A stretch of DNA of 64,000 nt from Arthrobacter agilis (GTDB lineage: Bacteria; Actinomycetota; Actinomycetes; Actinomycetales; Micrococcaceae). A model generated the notes under the pieces. The model saw only the letters and a list, made by a program, of their open reading frames with translations, did not search any database and had not been told where the DNA came from. Location: assembly GCF_030816075.1 (NCBI RefSeq), contig NZ_JAUSXO010000001.1, positions 2,480,001 through 2,544,000 on the forward strand, written 5' to 3'. A program made the translations under genes and the position numbers. Shown piece by piece: positions 1 through 8,377 of this stretch (position 1 is the first letter of the stretch; each line of letters opens with the position of its first letter).

Positions 1-1316
1 ACGGCGCTGGGCAGCCGCAGCCGCACCTCGGTGCCGTCCGCATCGCTCCGCAGGGCGGCCGAGCCGCCATGGCGCGTCATGCGGCTGTGGATCGATTCGC
101 GGATCCCGAGGCGGTCCGGCGGGACGGCCGCCGGGTCGAACCCGGGTCCGCGGTCCCGGACGAACACCTCGACGGCATCGCTGCCTGCCTCGAGGTAGAC
201 GGACACCGCGACCCCCGCATGCTTCGCGGCATTGAGCATGGCCTCCCGTGCCGCCTGTGCCAGGGCGTCCTCGGCGGGCCCGAGGGCGGCGTCGCCCACG
301 GCCACGACGGCGACCGGGTGGCCGTAGAGGTCCTCGATCTCGCCTGCCATGCCGCGCAGGCGCTCGGCGAGGCTACCCGGGTCACGGGCGGGATCGGCGA
401 AGAGCCATTGACGCAGTTCACGCTCCTGGGCCCGGGCCAGGCGCAGCACGTCGGTCTCCGAATCGGCGCGGTTCTGGATGAGCGCGAGGGTCTGCAGGAC
501 GGAGTCGTGCAGGTGGGCTGCGATCTCCGCGCGCTCGGTCTCCCGCACGCGGCCCGCACGCTCCCTCTCGAGGTCGCGCCAGAATTTCAGGCCCCACGGG
601 GCGAGGACCAGGCCCACCCCGGCGAGGACGGCGAGCACCGCGACGAGCGTGGCGACCGTCAGGGTCCACGAGCCGCTGCTGGACAGGGCGACGAGCACAC
701 CCGTCACCACGAGCACGATGCCCGCGAGCAGCCGCAGCGTTCCGCCGAACCGTCCAGCTCCCGCACGGTTCATGACCGTGGCCCGGCGCACCTCGTCCAG
801 TTGCGCCCAGGCCAGGGCGGCGCCCGTCGCCACGACCGCGATCGGGACGAGGAAGCCCCAGTTGATCTGGACCCCGAGCAGCTGCACCACGAGCACGGCC
901 GCCGCGAGGAGCAGGGCCGTACCGAACAGGATCTCCCGGCGGCCCGCGCTCAGGGTGCGCTCGCGCCACGACTCCGCATCGAGGAGACCGGCCGTCCCCG
1001 GGGAGGCGGGGGTGCGTGCACGCCCAGGAGCCGGCCCCGCCGCTCCGTCGGAACCCCCGAGACGCCCGGCATCCGTACCGACAGCGTCCATGAAGGCCGC
1101 GGGGCCGCTCTTCCGGCCCGCCTCCGCAGCCTTGTCCGCCGCGGTGGGGACGAAGATCCAGAGCCAGGCGTACAGCAGGATGCCGGCGCCCGAGGCGAGG
1201 GTCAGGAGGGCCATGCCCACACGGACCCAGGACCGTGAGACGCCCAGGTGCACCGCGAGCCCGGCGCAGACTCCGGCGATGACGCCGTCGGATCTGCGCA
1301 GCAGCGGTGGTCTCAT
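1..1316 (-). CDS. PspC-domain sensor histidine kinase (3' end cut by window edge)
   Basis: Reading from an ATG at 1316 leftwards gives at least 438 residues and runs off the window without a stop. The first about 60 residues are a PspC domain (MRPPLLRRSDGVIAGVCAGL, then a hydrophobic helix). A proline/alanine-rich linker and about five hydrophobic segments follow. Near residue 268 comes an AHLHDSVLQTLALIQ motif, the HisKA_3 phosphoacceptor region typical of NarL-partner kinases. A HATPase domain with N- and G-box-like stretches ends the visible part. Kinases of this build usually signal envelope stress to a LuxR-type regulator, which would lie to the left of the window. It is divergent from the PspC protein at 1441, with repeats between them. 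Family is clear; the stimulus is not. Confidence 0.88.
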   Translation of the reverse strand, partial: MRPPLLRRSDGVIAGVCAGLAVHLGVSRSWVRVGMALLTLASGAGILLYAWLWIFVPTAADKAAEAGRKSGPAAFMDAVGTDAGRLGGSDGAAGPAPGRARTPASPGTAGLLDAESWRERTLSAGRREILFGTALLLAAAVLVVQLLGVQINWGFLVPIAVVATGAALAWAQLDEVRRATVMNRAGAGRFGGTLRLLAGIVLVVTGVLVALSSSGSWTLTVATLVAVLAVLAGVGLVLAPWGLKFWRDLERERAGRVRETERAEIAAHLHDSVLQTLALIQNRADSETDVLRLARAQERELRQWLFADPARDPGSLAERLRGMAGEIEDLYGHPVAVVAVGDAALGPAEDALAQAAREAMLNAAKHAGVAVSVYLEAGSDAVEVFVRDRGPGFDPAAVPPDRLGIRESIHSRMTRHGGSAALRSDADGTEVRLRLPSA

Positions 1317-1367
1317 AGCAACATCACAACATACGGGAGCCTCCTCGGGGCTGCTCCCGGAGAGGAA

Positions 1368-1395
1368 TCAGGGCGTTCTCAGGGTTCAATCAGGG
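1368..1395. promoter_or_regulatory. Three TCAGGG direct repeats at an 11-bp period
   Basis: TCAGGG occurs at 1368-1373, 1379-1384 and 1390-1395, exactly 11 bp apart, so all three lie on one face of the helix. They sit in the 124-bp gap between the divergent PspC kinase and the PspC membrane protein. Phased direct repeats are a common response-regulator binding layout; the protein that binds here is not known. Likely a shared operator for both directions. Confidence 0.5.
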
Positions 1396-1440
1396 TCGGC
1401 CCCGATACCGCGGCCCCGTTTCCCACGGAAGCATGGAGGC

Positions 1441-3318
1441 ATGACCTCAGCACCGAACCCAGGCGGGCCGTCCTGGCAGCAAGAACCGGCCGCACCGCAT
1501 CCAGCGGGACCTCCCACCTCGTCGGCGTTCTACCGCTGGATCCGCGGGCTGGACGTCACGCGGGCACCCGACCGCTGGCTGGGCGGAGTGGCCGGCGGCG
1601 TGGCCCGCCGCACGGGCCTGGACCTGGCCCTCGTCCGGGGACTGATCGTGGTCCTGGCCGTCTTCGGCGGCATCGGCGTGCTGCTGTACGGACTCGCGTG
1701 GGCTCTACTCCCCGAGCCCGACGGACGCATCCACCTCGAGCAGGCCGGCCGGGGCTCCTGGACCTCCGGGCTGACCGGCGCCGCGGTCCTGGTGACCATC
1801 GGGCTGTGGGGCCCCAACGTCCCCTTCCGCGGGGACGGCGGGGGGTTGATCTGGACGCTGTTCTGGATCGCCGCCGTCATCCTCTTCGTGTACTGGATCG
1901 TCAACCGGTCCAGCGGCGGTGGAGTCCGTCCGGGAATGCCGGGTCATGGACCCAACGGCTACGGTGGCGGTCCCGGTGGTGGTCCGGTTCCCCCTTCCGG
2001 GCCTGCACCGTTCGGGCCGGCCGCACCGCCGGCCTCCGGCGGACCCGGCCCTGCCGGTCCCACCGGCCCCTTCGGGCCTACGGGTTCAGCCGGTCCCTCA
2101 GCCGGTCCCTTCGGACCTACGGGCTCAGCCGGTCCCACCGGACCTACCGGACCTATGGGCTCCGCCGGTACCGGCGGTTCCGACAGCTCTGACAGCTCTG
2201 ACAGCTCTGACAGCTCGTATGGTCCTACCGGTTCGGCCGAGTCCGAGGATCCCGACGACTCGGGAGATCCCGTCCGGACGTTCGGGAGCGCGACCTACGC
2301 GGCCGGGTCCTCGTCCGCCGGATCCTCGTCAGGAGGGTCCTCCTCCGACGGGACCGACGTCGGACAGGACAGCGACGGACAGGACGACGACCGCAACGCC
2401 GTCCAGGACCCGGATGCGTACCGGACGGTACCGCTGCCGTACCGGCCCGACGCCTCCACGCAGACCCGTGCCTACCCGCAGCCGTACGAGCCCTACCAGC
2501 CCTACCAGGGCTGGTCCGAGGTCTCGGCCTATCCGGGAGCAGGGACCCTCGACGCCGGCGCTCCGGGCCGGAAGGCTCGGGCGGTCGACAACCGACCGCC
2601 CCGCCCCTCCGGGTCCGCCACGGCACTCCTCATCGGCGCGGCGGTGACCGTCGCCGCCATCGTCCTCGCCTTCGACTACATGAATGTCCTCGATGTCTCG
2701 AACGCGGCCGTCGTGGCACTCTCCACGGCAGCGATCGTCCTCGCCCTGGGCGTCGTCGCACTGGGCCTCCGGGGCCGCACCTCGGGGCTCGTCGGCCTGA
2801 CGGCGGCCCTCGCGACGATCGGGGCTCTCATCGCCTCGTTCACCCTGGTCGGCGGAACGTGGATCGTGGCACAGGAGTCGAGAACCGTGCCGGCATCGCT
2901 GCAGGCAGCCTCGGACGGGTACAGCGTCCTGGCCGCGCAGACCACGATCGACCTCGCCGACCTGCCCAGGCCGGCGCGGGACGTCGTGGTACCGGTGAAC
3001 TCGCTGGCCAGCGACGTCACGGTGGTGGTCCCCGAGGACGTACCGGTCGAGGTACGCACCCGGATGGCGCTGGGTAGCGCCGACGCCCAGGGGACGGCGT
3101 CGGACTCCGACACGCCGTCACCGCGGTTCGACGGCGACGGCGGCGTCCTGCAACTGAGCAAGGGCGAGCTGAACCCCGATGCGACCGGGGCCACGCTCAT
3201 CCTCGACGTGCGGGGCGCCCTGAGCGACGTCACCGTCGTGACGTCGCCGGGCATCGACACCTCCCCCGACAGCACCCCCACCCCGAGCCCCGGCACCCCC
3301 GCAGGAGACACCCCATGA
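1441..3318 (+). CDS. Large PspC-domain membrane protein with Gly/Pro/Ser-rich linker
   Basis: 625 residues from the ATG at 1441; a GGAAG at 1427-1431 is the only well-spaced ribosome site. Residues about 30-100 form a PspC domain (DRWLGGVAGGVARRTGLDLALVRG and a hydrophobic helix). Two further membrane helices follow, then a long disordered stretch with collagen-like GPTG/GPFGPTG triplets, four SSD units and acidic segments. The C-terminal part has about four membrane helices followed by a domain of alternating hydrophobic residues and valine runs (VTVVVPEDVPVEVRT) that resembles the LiaF/toast_rack fold. Such proteins usually act as membrane-bound modulators of envelope stress kinases. Its stop overlaps the next start (ATGA). 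Possible upstream extensions in this frame run through the divergent promoter and antisense to the kinase gene, so I reject them. Confidence 0.88.
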   Translation: MTSAPNPGGPSWQQEPAAPHPAGPPTSSAFYRWIRGLDVTRAPDRWLGGVAGGVARRTGLDLALVRGLIVVLAVFGGIGVLLYGLAWALLPEPDGRIHLEQAGRGSWTSGLTGAAVLVTIGLWGPNVPFRGDGGGLIWTLFWIAAVILFVYWIVNRSSGGGVRPGMPGHGPNGYGGGPGGGPVPPSGPAPFGPAAPPASGGPGPAGPTGPFGPTGSAGPSAGPFGPTGSAGPTGPTGPMGSAGTGGSDSSDSSDSSDSSYGPTGSAESEDPDDSGDPVRTFGSATYAAGSSSAGSSSGGSSSDGTDVGQDSDGQDDDRNAVQDPDAYRTVPLPYRPDASTQTRAYPQPYEPYQPYQGWSEVSAYPGAGTLDAGAPGRKARAVDNRPPRPSGSATALLIGAAVTVAAIVLAFDYMNVLDVSNAAVVALSTAAIVLALGVVALGLRGRTSGLVGLTAALATIGALIASFTLVGGTWIVAQESRTVPASLQAASDGYSVLAAQTTIDLADLPRPARDVVVPVNSLASDVTVVVPEDVPVEVRTRMALGSADAQGTASDSDTPSPRFDGDGGVLQLSKGELNPDATGATLILDVRGALSDVTVVTSPGIDTSPDSTPTPSPGTPAGDTP

Positions 3319-3557
3319 GCACCTCACTGAACCGACCGAAGCGCCGCGCGCGCGTCGTCACCATCGTCTGGGGAGCCCTTCTCCTCGCGGTCGCCGTCCT
3401 GCTCCTCGTCAGCCAGTTCATCGCGTTGACCATCGACCCGGTGATCGTGGCCCTCGGCCTGCTCGTCGGTGTCGGGCTCACGCTGGTGGCGGGTGGCATC
3501 CTGTCACTACGGACACGGCCGACGTCGGAGGACGACGACGGCCCCTCGACCTACTGA
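3315..3557 (+). CDS. Small two-helix membrane protein
   Basis: 80 residues with a basic N-terminus (NRPKRRARVV) and two hydrophobic segments at about residues 15-37 and 42-62, then an acidic tail. It overlaps the stop of the large PspC gene by four bases and precedes the mini-PspC gene, so it is almost certainly translated as part of this operon. No family recognised with certainty. It may be an accessory subunit of the PspC membrane complex, inferred only from position. Confidence 0.75.
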   Translation: MSTSLNRPKRRARVVTIVWGALLLAVAVLLLVSQFIALTIDPVIVALGLLVGVGLTLVAGGILSLRTRPTSEDDDGPSTY

Positions 3558-3606
3558 CCACAGCGCACCTCCCCCATACGACCCCATACGACCCGAAAGG
3601 CACACC

Positions 3607-3846
3607 ATGCAGTCCTTCTACCAGATCCTCCGCTCATCCCCCGTCAAACGGGCGCCGGGTGGCATCTTCGGCGGTATCGCCTCCGGTATCGCCCGGCAGT
3701 ACGGCTGGCGCGTGAGCTACGTGCGCATCGGGATGCTGCTCAGCTTCCTCCTGCCGTTCATCGGACTCCCCCTCTACCTCGTCCTGTGGCTGCTGCTCCC
3801 CGCGACCGACGGCACCATCGTCCTGGAGAAGCTCCTCCGCCGCTAG
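3607..3846 (+). CDS. Mini-PspC domain protein
   Basis: 79 residues, nearly all one PspC domain: LRSSPVKRAPGGIFGGIASG followed by a hydrophobic helix ending in LYLVLWLLLPATDG. A GAAAGG at 3595-3600 lies six bases before the ATG. Stand-alone PspC domains are inner-membrane proteins that bind partner regulators in phage-shock or envelope-stress systems. It is the last gene of the module and is followed by a perfect hairpin. This is the third PspC domain in under 4 kb, which suggests the proteins interact. Confidence 0.85.
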   Translation: MQSFYQILRSSPVKRAPGGIFGGIASGIARQYGWRVSYVRIGMLLSFLLPFIGLPLYLVLWLLLPATDGTIVLEKLLRR

Positions 3847-3863
3847 GGCCCCTGCACCACCCA

Positions 3864-3902
3864 CGGAAGGGACATCCGCGCATGCCGCGGATGTCCCTTC
3901 CG
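3864..3902 (+). terminator. Perfect 17-bp hairpin after the PspC operon
   Basis: Inverted repeat 3864-3880 / 3886-3902 (CGGAAGGGACATCCGCG and its exact complement) with a 5-nt loop. There is no T run, as is common in high-GC actinobacteria. It closes the PspC operon before the carotenoid gene. Confidence 0.7.
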
Positions 3903-3928
3903 CCGTGTGACCTGCGAGGATGGACAGC

Positions 3929-4735
3929 GTGCCGAAGACCACCCCCGCCCACGCCTTCCCGCGCCTGCTCATCGCGTCCTGCGCCTTCCTCTTCATCTCC
4001 GGCTACTTCGTGGTGCGGTTCCCCGACGTCGAGGGTGCCGAATACGCCTCGTACGGCTTCAACCTGCTGATCGCGTTGCCCGCGTTCATCGCCCTCGTCC
4101 GGCAGTTCGGTGCAGCGCGAGGGGCCGCGGCGCTCGCAGCCATCGCCGTCTTCGGCTACCTGATCGAGGGCTTCGGGGTGGCGACCGGATACCCCTACGG
4201 CGAGTTCTACTACGGCGATCCGCTCGGCCCCACGATCCTCGGCCTGGTGCCGTACCTGCTGCCGCTCTCGTACGTCCCGCTGGTCATCGGCGCGGTCGCC
4301 GTGGTGTCCGGGACCGGGACCGTCCTGCGGAGGATCGTCCTCGGCGGGCTGCTGCTGGTGGTGGTCGACGGCGTCCTGGATCCGGGAGCTGCAGCGCTCG
4401 GCTTCTGGATCTGGCCCGACGGCGGCCCCTACTACGGGGTGCCCCTCTCCAACTACGTCGGGTGGCTCATCTCCGGACTCATCGCGTCGGCCCTCCTGAC
4501 CTGGATCGGGGGGCGACGGCTCACAGCGGCGCCACTGCGACCGGGGCTCGTCGACAGCCTGCTCGTCTCGATGTTCCTGTGGCTGGGGGTGTGCGTCTTC
4601 TCGGGGCTCCTGTTCCCCGCCGTCCTCGCGGCCGCACTGATCGTCCTGCTGGTCCGCCGTCGCCTGCAGCTCGCCGAGACAGCCCACGCGCCACGGGAGA
4701 GCGACGAACCGGTGGAGGCCGCGCCGCGCTCCTGA
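3929..4735 (+). CDS. cruF: CruF-like carotenoid hydratase (carotenoid biosynthesis membrane protein)
   Basis: An integral membrane protein of about 268 residues with some seven hydrophobic helices. It matches the DUF422/CruF family by its central stretch YLIEGFGVATGYPYGEFYY and the later DPGAAALGFWIW and GGPYYGVPLSNYVGW motifs. In haloarchaea CruF hydrates the psi-ends of bisanhydrobacterioruberin to give bacterioruberin. The GTG at 3929 is preferred because GAGGA lies 8 bases upstream; an in-frame ATG at 3920 is the alternative. It converges, 14 bp apart, on a desaturase and a UbiA-type elongase, the same trio found together in haloarchaeal bacterioruberin clusters. Confidence 0.8.
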   Translation: MPKTTPAHAFPRLLIASCAFLFISGYFVVRFPDVEGAEYASYGFNLLIALPAFIALVRQFGAARGAAALAAIAVFGYLIEGFGVATGYPYGEFYYGDPLGPTILGLVPYLLPLSYVPLVIGAVAVVSGTGTVLRRIVLGGLLLVVVDGVLDPGAAALGFWIWPDGGPYYGVPLSNYVGWLISGLIASALLTWIGGRRLTAAPLRPGLVDSLLVSMFLWLGVCVFSGLLFPAVLAAALIVLLVRRRLQLAETAHAPRESDEPVEAAPRS

Positions 4736-4749
4736 CGCGGCATGCCGCC

Positions 4750-6255
4750 CTACCTCTCGGGGTCGAGGCGTGCCAGGAGTTTCTGCGTGGACATCATGGC
4801 CCCGCCGAGCACCGCCGGCAGCCCTCCCCCGGGATGCACCGAGGCCCCCACGCGCCACAGCCACGGCCGCACCGGATCCGAGTAGGGCGGCACGTGGAAC
4901 GGTCCGCTCATCCAGGCGGGACGGACGGCCCCGTAGAGGGCGCCGCCGGCCGAACCCTGCTCACCGAAGTAGCCGGGATCGAGGATCTCGTGCTCGCCGA
5001 AGTACTCCTCGATGGGCTCGGGCAGCCCCAGGACGCGCGTCGTCCTGTCGAGCTCACGCCGCACGAACGGGTCCTCGAGCGAGTACGTCTTCCCGTTCGC
5101 GGGTGCCGTGAGGAGCAGTGCGAGGGTCGCCGAAGCGTTCGGGTACACCCCGTGCGCCGGGTAGTAGTTGGCGAACGCCATGGTCTGGCGGGGCTCGTCG
5201 CCGGCCTCGAGGCTGGCGTACAGGGCCGCCGGGTCGTCCGGCATGATCACGCCGTGGCGGCTCGTCCCCTCGGGCAGCGGCCGGGCGAGGACGGCGTAGA
5301 TGCCGACGGCGGAGCAGGTGAGCTTCCGGGGGATCCTGGGCGCGCGGCCCGCGAGGAGCCCGCCGAGGCGGTGCGCATCGAGGGCGCTGACGACGGCGTC
5401 GGCAGGGTAGGTGCCCGTCGCGGTGACGACCCGGCGTCGCCCGATGCGCTGTGCGGGCTCGCCCGTGCGGATCTCGACGCCGGCGTCGACCGCGAGCCGT
5501 TCGAGGGCCAGCACCAGCTCGTAGATGCCGCCCTCCGGGATCCACACGCCATCCTGCGCCATGATGGCGGGCATGCTCGCGTACAGGGCCGGCGTACGGG
5601 TGGGGCTCACACCGGCGTTGAGGGTGTGGATCGCGATGACCTCCCGCAGGCCGTCGGGCAGCCACGGCAGGCTGTCGAGGTAGCTGCGTGTGGTGAGCCT
5701 GCGCCCGTACAGCCGTCCCAGCCGGGTCAGCGCGGGGTAGGCCGCGGTGTCGAGCGGTCCCGTGGTGAGCAGGCGTGCCACGTCCCCGCCGAGGATGCCG
5801 TGTTCGGCCGCGAAGCGCACCCAGGCCTCGTGCCAGGGGTGCCCCTCGGGCACGGGCAGCGGGCACTGCTCGCCGCGGTAGTAGTACGTGCCCACCTCCT
5901 CGAGGCGTGCGAGCCGCAGGTCCGCGATATCGGCCGAGCCCGCCGCGCCGGACAACCCCGTCGCTCCGGACGGCGGAACGATGGACGGAGCGACGGCGGA
6001 CGGTGCGGTATCCGGGGGTGCTGTTTCGGACGGCGCGACGGCGTCGAGCAGTGCCAGGAGCTCCTGCCACACGGCAGGGAAGGTGAGGAGCGACGGCCCG
6101 GTGTCCATGCGCTGCCCCGCGACCTCGATGCGGCGGCTCTTGCCACCCACATGACCGGAGGCCTCGAGCAGCGTCACGCTGTGGCCCGCGCGCCCGAGCA
6201 GTGCGGCCGCGGTGAGGCCACCGATCCCGCCGCCGACGACGACGACCCGGCTCAT
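4750..6255 (-). CDS. crtD: Phytoene-desaturase-family FAD oxidoreductase, probable carotenoid 3,4-desaturase
   Basis: 501 residues. The N-terminus is a Rossmann FAD site (VVVVGGGIGGLTAAALLGRAG) followed by the family stretch MDTGPSLLTFPAVW; the C-terminus carries the CrtI-type second FAD motif (VGASVHPGGGLPAVLGGAMM). This places it in the CrtI/CrtD/CrtN family. With CruF and the elongase next to it, the best role is 3,4-desaturation of the elongated C50 intermediate, not phytoene desaturation. Residues about 75-97 are a low-complexity insert rich in Ala, Pro and Ser not expected in the family core. The start overlaps the stop of the upstream UbiA gene (ATGA), so the two are co-translated. Confidence 0.75.
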   Translation of the reverse strand: MSRVVVVGGGIGGLTAAALLGRAGHSVTLLEASGHVGGKSRRIEVAGQRMDTGPSLLTFPAVWQELLALLDAVAPSETAPPDTAPSAVAPSIVPPSGATGLSGAAGSADIADLRLARLEEVGTYYYRGEQCPLPVPEGHPWHEAWVRFAAEHGILGGDVARLLTTGPLDTAAYPALTRLGRLYGRRLTTRSYLDSLPWLPDGLREVIAIHTLNAGVSPTRTPALYASMPAIMAQDGVWIPEGGIYELVLALERLAVDAGVEIRTGEPAQRIGRRRVVTATGTYPADAVVSALDAHRLGGLLAGRAPRIPRKLTCSAVGIYAVLARPLPEGTSRHGVIMPDDPAALYASLEAGDEPRQTMAFANYYPAHGVYPNASATLALLLTAPANGKTYSLEDPFVRRELDRTTRVLGLPEPIEEYFGEHEILDPGYFGEQGSAGGALYGAVRPAWMSGPFHVPPYSDPVRPWLWRVGASVHPGGGLPAVLGGAMMSTQKLLARLDPER

Positions 6256-7118
6256 CGGTACAGCCCCAGCGTCAGCGCGACGACGAGCTGGACGCCCGCG
6301 ACGGTCCCCGCGACGTACGGGAACGCGATCGAGTAGCGGTACAGCCGGTGCCCCGTCGCGGGGCGCGGGTCCCTGTACAGCCCCCACAGGAGCCATCCGG
6401 CGATCAGGGCGTTCACGACGGCGACCGGGATGTTCACGAGGGCGAAGCACACGGTCGAGACGGCCCACCACGCGCCGCTCCAGGCGACGACGCCACGCAC
6501 CCCGAGCCGCACCGCGGTCGTCGTGATCCCCGCTCCCCTGTCCTCGTCGATGTCCTGCACGGCGTCGTACGTGTGCTTCGCCGCACTCCAGGCCATCAGA
6601 CCGACGGCGGCAGCCCACACGGGCTCATGACCGAGCGCGTACGGGACGAGGACCAGCGGGAACGCATAGGCGGCGTTGCTGATCGAATCGAGGTACGGCC
6701 GCGCCTTGAAGCGCAGCGGCGGGGCGGAGTAGAAGACGAAGACGAGAGCGTAGAGCGCTATCCAGGTAAGGGCCGCGGGCGGCAGGGTCAGCGCGAACCA
6801 GGCGAGGAACGGGACGTTCGTGACGAGGACGGCGAGCCATATGGCGCGGACCTCGGAGGCCCTGATCCGGGCGCCCTCGAGCGAGCCCTTGCGGGGGTTG
6901 AGGGCGTCGGTGTCCTGGTCGAAGATGTCGTTGACGCCGTAGATGAGGAGGTTGAACGGCAGCGTGAGCCAGATCAGGAGCGCGAGCGCCTCGACCTGCC
7001 AGAACGTGCCGGTGAGCCACATCCCGACGACACCGGTGCCCAGGGTGTTGATCCAGAGGACGGGGCGGGAGATGTGGACCATGCGCAGCGCCGCTGGCGC
7101 AAAACCTGCCTGGGGCAC
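6252..7118 (-). CDS. crtEb: UbiA-family prenyltransferase, probable lycopene elongase
   Basis: 288 residues from GTG 7118, chosen because GAGGAGGA lies eight bases upstream; the internal ATG at 7082 has no such site. It is polytopic, with both aspartate-rich UbiA motifs: NDIFDQDTD at 63-71 and DIDEDRGAG later. These bind the prenyl diphosphate through magnesium. Members beside CruF and CrtD (LyeJ, CrtEb) add two C5 units to lycopene, turning C40 into C50. A role in menaquinone synthesis (MenA) is possible from the family alone, but the context argues for carotenoids. No crtE, crtB or crtI is in the window, so the early steps must be encoded elsewhere. Confidence 0.75.
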   Translation of the reverse strand: MPQAGFAPAALRMVHISRPVLWINTLGTGVVGMWLTGTFWQVEALALLIWLTLPFNLLIYGVNDIFDQDTDALNPRKGSLEGARIRASEVRAIWLAVLVTNVPFLAWFALTLPPAALTWIALYALVFVFYSAPPLRFKARPYLDSISNAAYAFPLVLVPYALGHEPVWAAAVGLMAWSAAKHTYDAVQDIDEDRGAGITTTAVRLGVRGVVAWSGAWWAVSTVCFALVNIPVAVVNALIAGWLLWGLYRDPRPATGHRLYRYSIAFPYVAGTVAGVQLVVALTLGLYR

Positions 7119-7348
7119 TGCGGGTGTCCTCCTCGGACCGGCTGGGCGCGCATCGTAGGGGCTGGAGCCCCTGGTGCGCCGGACGGTCCCCAGCCTACGG
7201 GGTCGGCGGTGCACGCAGCGCCGGGTGTCCGCGAGCGGTGGCCCGGCGCAGCGTCGGCCGCCGGGCCGCGGTGTGTCTAGAATCATAGTCGGGCCCGACG
7301 GCGTGCTCCGGATGGATCAACCACCTCGTCAAAGGAACCCCACGCCAT

Positions 7349-8374
7349 ATGAAGATCGGAATCCTCACCAGCGGCGGCGACTGCCCCGGGCTCAATGCCG
7401 TCATCCGCGGTGCCGTACTCAAGGGCATCAAGGTGCACGGGCAGGAGTTCGTCGGCTTCCGTGACGGGTGGCGGGGCGTCGTCGAGGGCGACGTCATGGA
7501 CCTCCCGCGGCACGCTGTGAGGGGGATCTCGAAGCAGGGCGGCACCATCCTCGGGACCTCCCGCACCAACCCCTTCGAGGGCAACGGCGGCGCCGACGCC
7601 ATCAAGGAGAACCTCGAGCGCCTCGGGATCGACGCGATGATCGCGATCGGCGGCGAGGGCACTCTGGCCGCCGCCAAGCGCCTCACGGACCTCGGCCTCA
7701 AGATCGTCGGGGTCCCCAAGACCGTCGACAACGACCTCGACGCCACCGACTACACCTTCGGTTTCGACACCGCCGTGCAGATCGCCACCGAGGCCATCGA
7801 CCGGCTGCGCACCACCGGCGAGTCGCACAGCCGCTGCATGATCGCCGAGGTGATGGGCCGCCACGTGGGCTGGATCGCACTGCACGCCGGAATGGCGTCC
7901 GGCGCCCACGCCATCCTGATCCCCGAGCAGCAGACCAGCATCGAGCAGATCGCCGAGTGGGTCTCCGACGCCAACGCGCGAGGCCGCGCCCCGCTCGTCG
8001 TCGTCGCCGAGGGTTTCGTCCCCTCGCACATGGAGCAGGCACACTCCGAACGCGGACTGGACACCTTCGGCCGGCCCCGCCTCGGCGGCATCGCGGACCA
8101 GCTCGCGCCGGAGCTGGAGGCACGGACGGGCATCGAGACCCGTGCGACGATCCTCGGGCACATCCAGCGCGGCGGCGTCCCCACGTCGTTCGACCGAGTG
8201 CTCGCCACGCGCCTCGGCATGGCGGCGGTGGACTCGGTCAGCGACGAGCTGTGGGGCACCATGGTCTCGCTCAACGGTACGGAGATCGCCCACGTGGGCT
8301 TCGAAGCGGCGCTCGGGAACCTGAAGCGGGTTCCGCAGCACCGGTACGACGAAGCCGCCATCCTCTTCGGCTGA
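7349..8374 (+). CDS. pfkA: 6-phosphofructokinase
   Basis: 341 residues; phosphorylates fructose 6-phosphate in glycolysis. The N-terminal LTSGGDCPGLNAVIRG loop, GGEGT at 101-105, PKTVDND with catalytic Asp127 and the MGRHVGWIALHAG substrate motif are all present. Gly104 is typical of ATP-using enzymes, while Lys124 is the residue seen in the pyrophosphate-dependent/mixed lineage (group III), as in Streptomyces PfkA. ATP is the likely phosphoryl donor but it is not proven by sequence. A TAGAAT at 7278-7283 is a plausible -10 box. The acetyltransferase gene starts 4 bp after the stop. Confidence 0.95.
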   Translation: MKIGILTSGGDCPGLNAVIRGAVLKGIKVHGQEFVGFRDGWRGVVEGDVMDLPRHAVRGISKQGGTILGTSRTNPFEGNGGADAIKENLERLGIDAMIAIGGEGTLAAAKRLTDLGLKIVGVPKTVDNDLDATDYTFGFDTAVQIATEAIDRLRTTGESHSRCMIAEVMGRHVGWIALHAGMASGAHAILIPEQQTSIEQIAEWVSDANARGRAPLVVVAEGFVPSHMEQAHSERGLDTFGRPRLGGIADQLAPELEARTGIETRATILGHIQRGGVPTSFDRVLATRLGMAAVDSVSDELWGTMVSLNGTEIAHVGFEAALGNLKRVPQHRYDEAAILFG

Positions 8375-8377
8375 CCG

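Noticed and set aside
478..1440. Very long plus-strand open frame (946 residues) that includes the large PspC gene
   Set aside because: The part before 1441 is antisense to the kinase gene and passes through the divergent promoter; it is Arg/Ser/Pro/Ala-rich junk typical of GC-rich off-frames.
3907..6336. 809-residue plus-strand frame through the carotenoid genes
   Set aside because: Off-frame to CruF and antisense to the desaturase; low-complexity Arg/Gly/Ala composition and no family motif.
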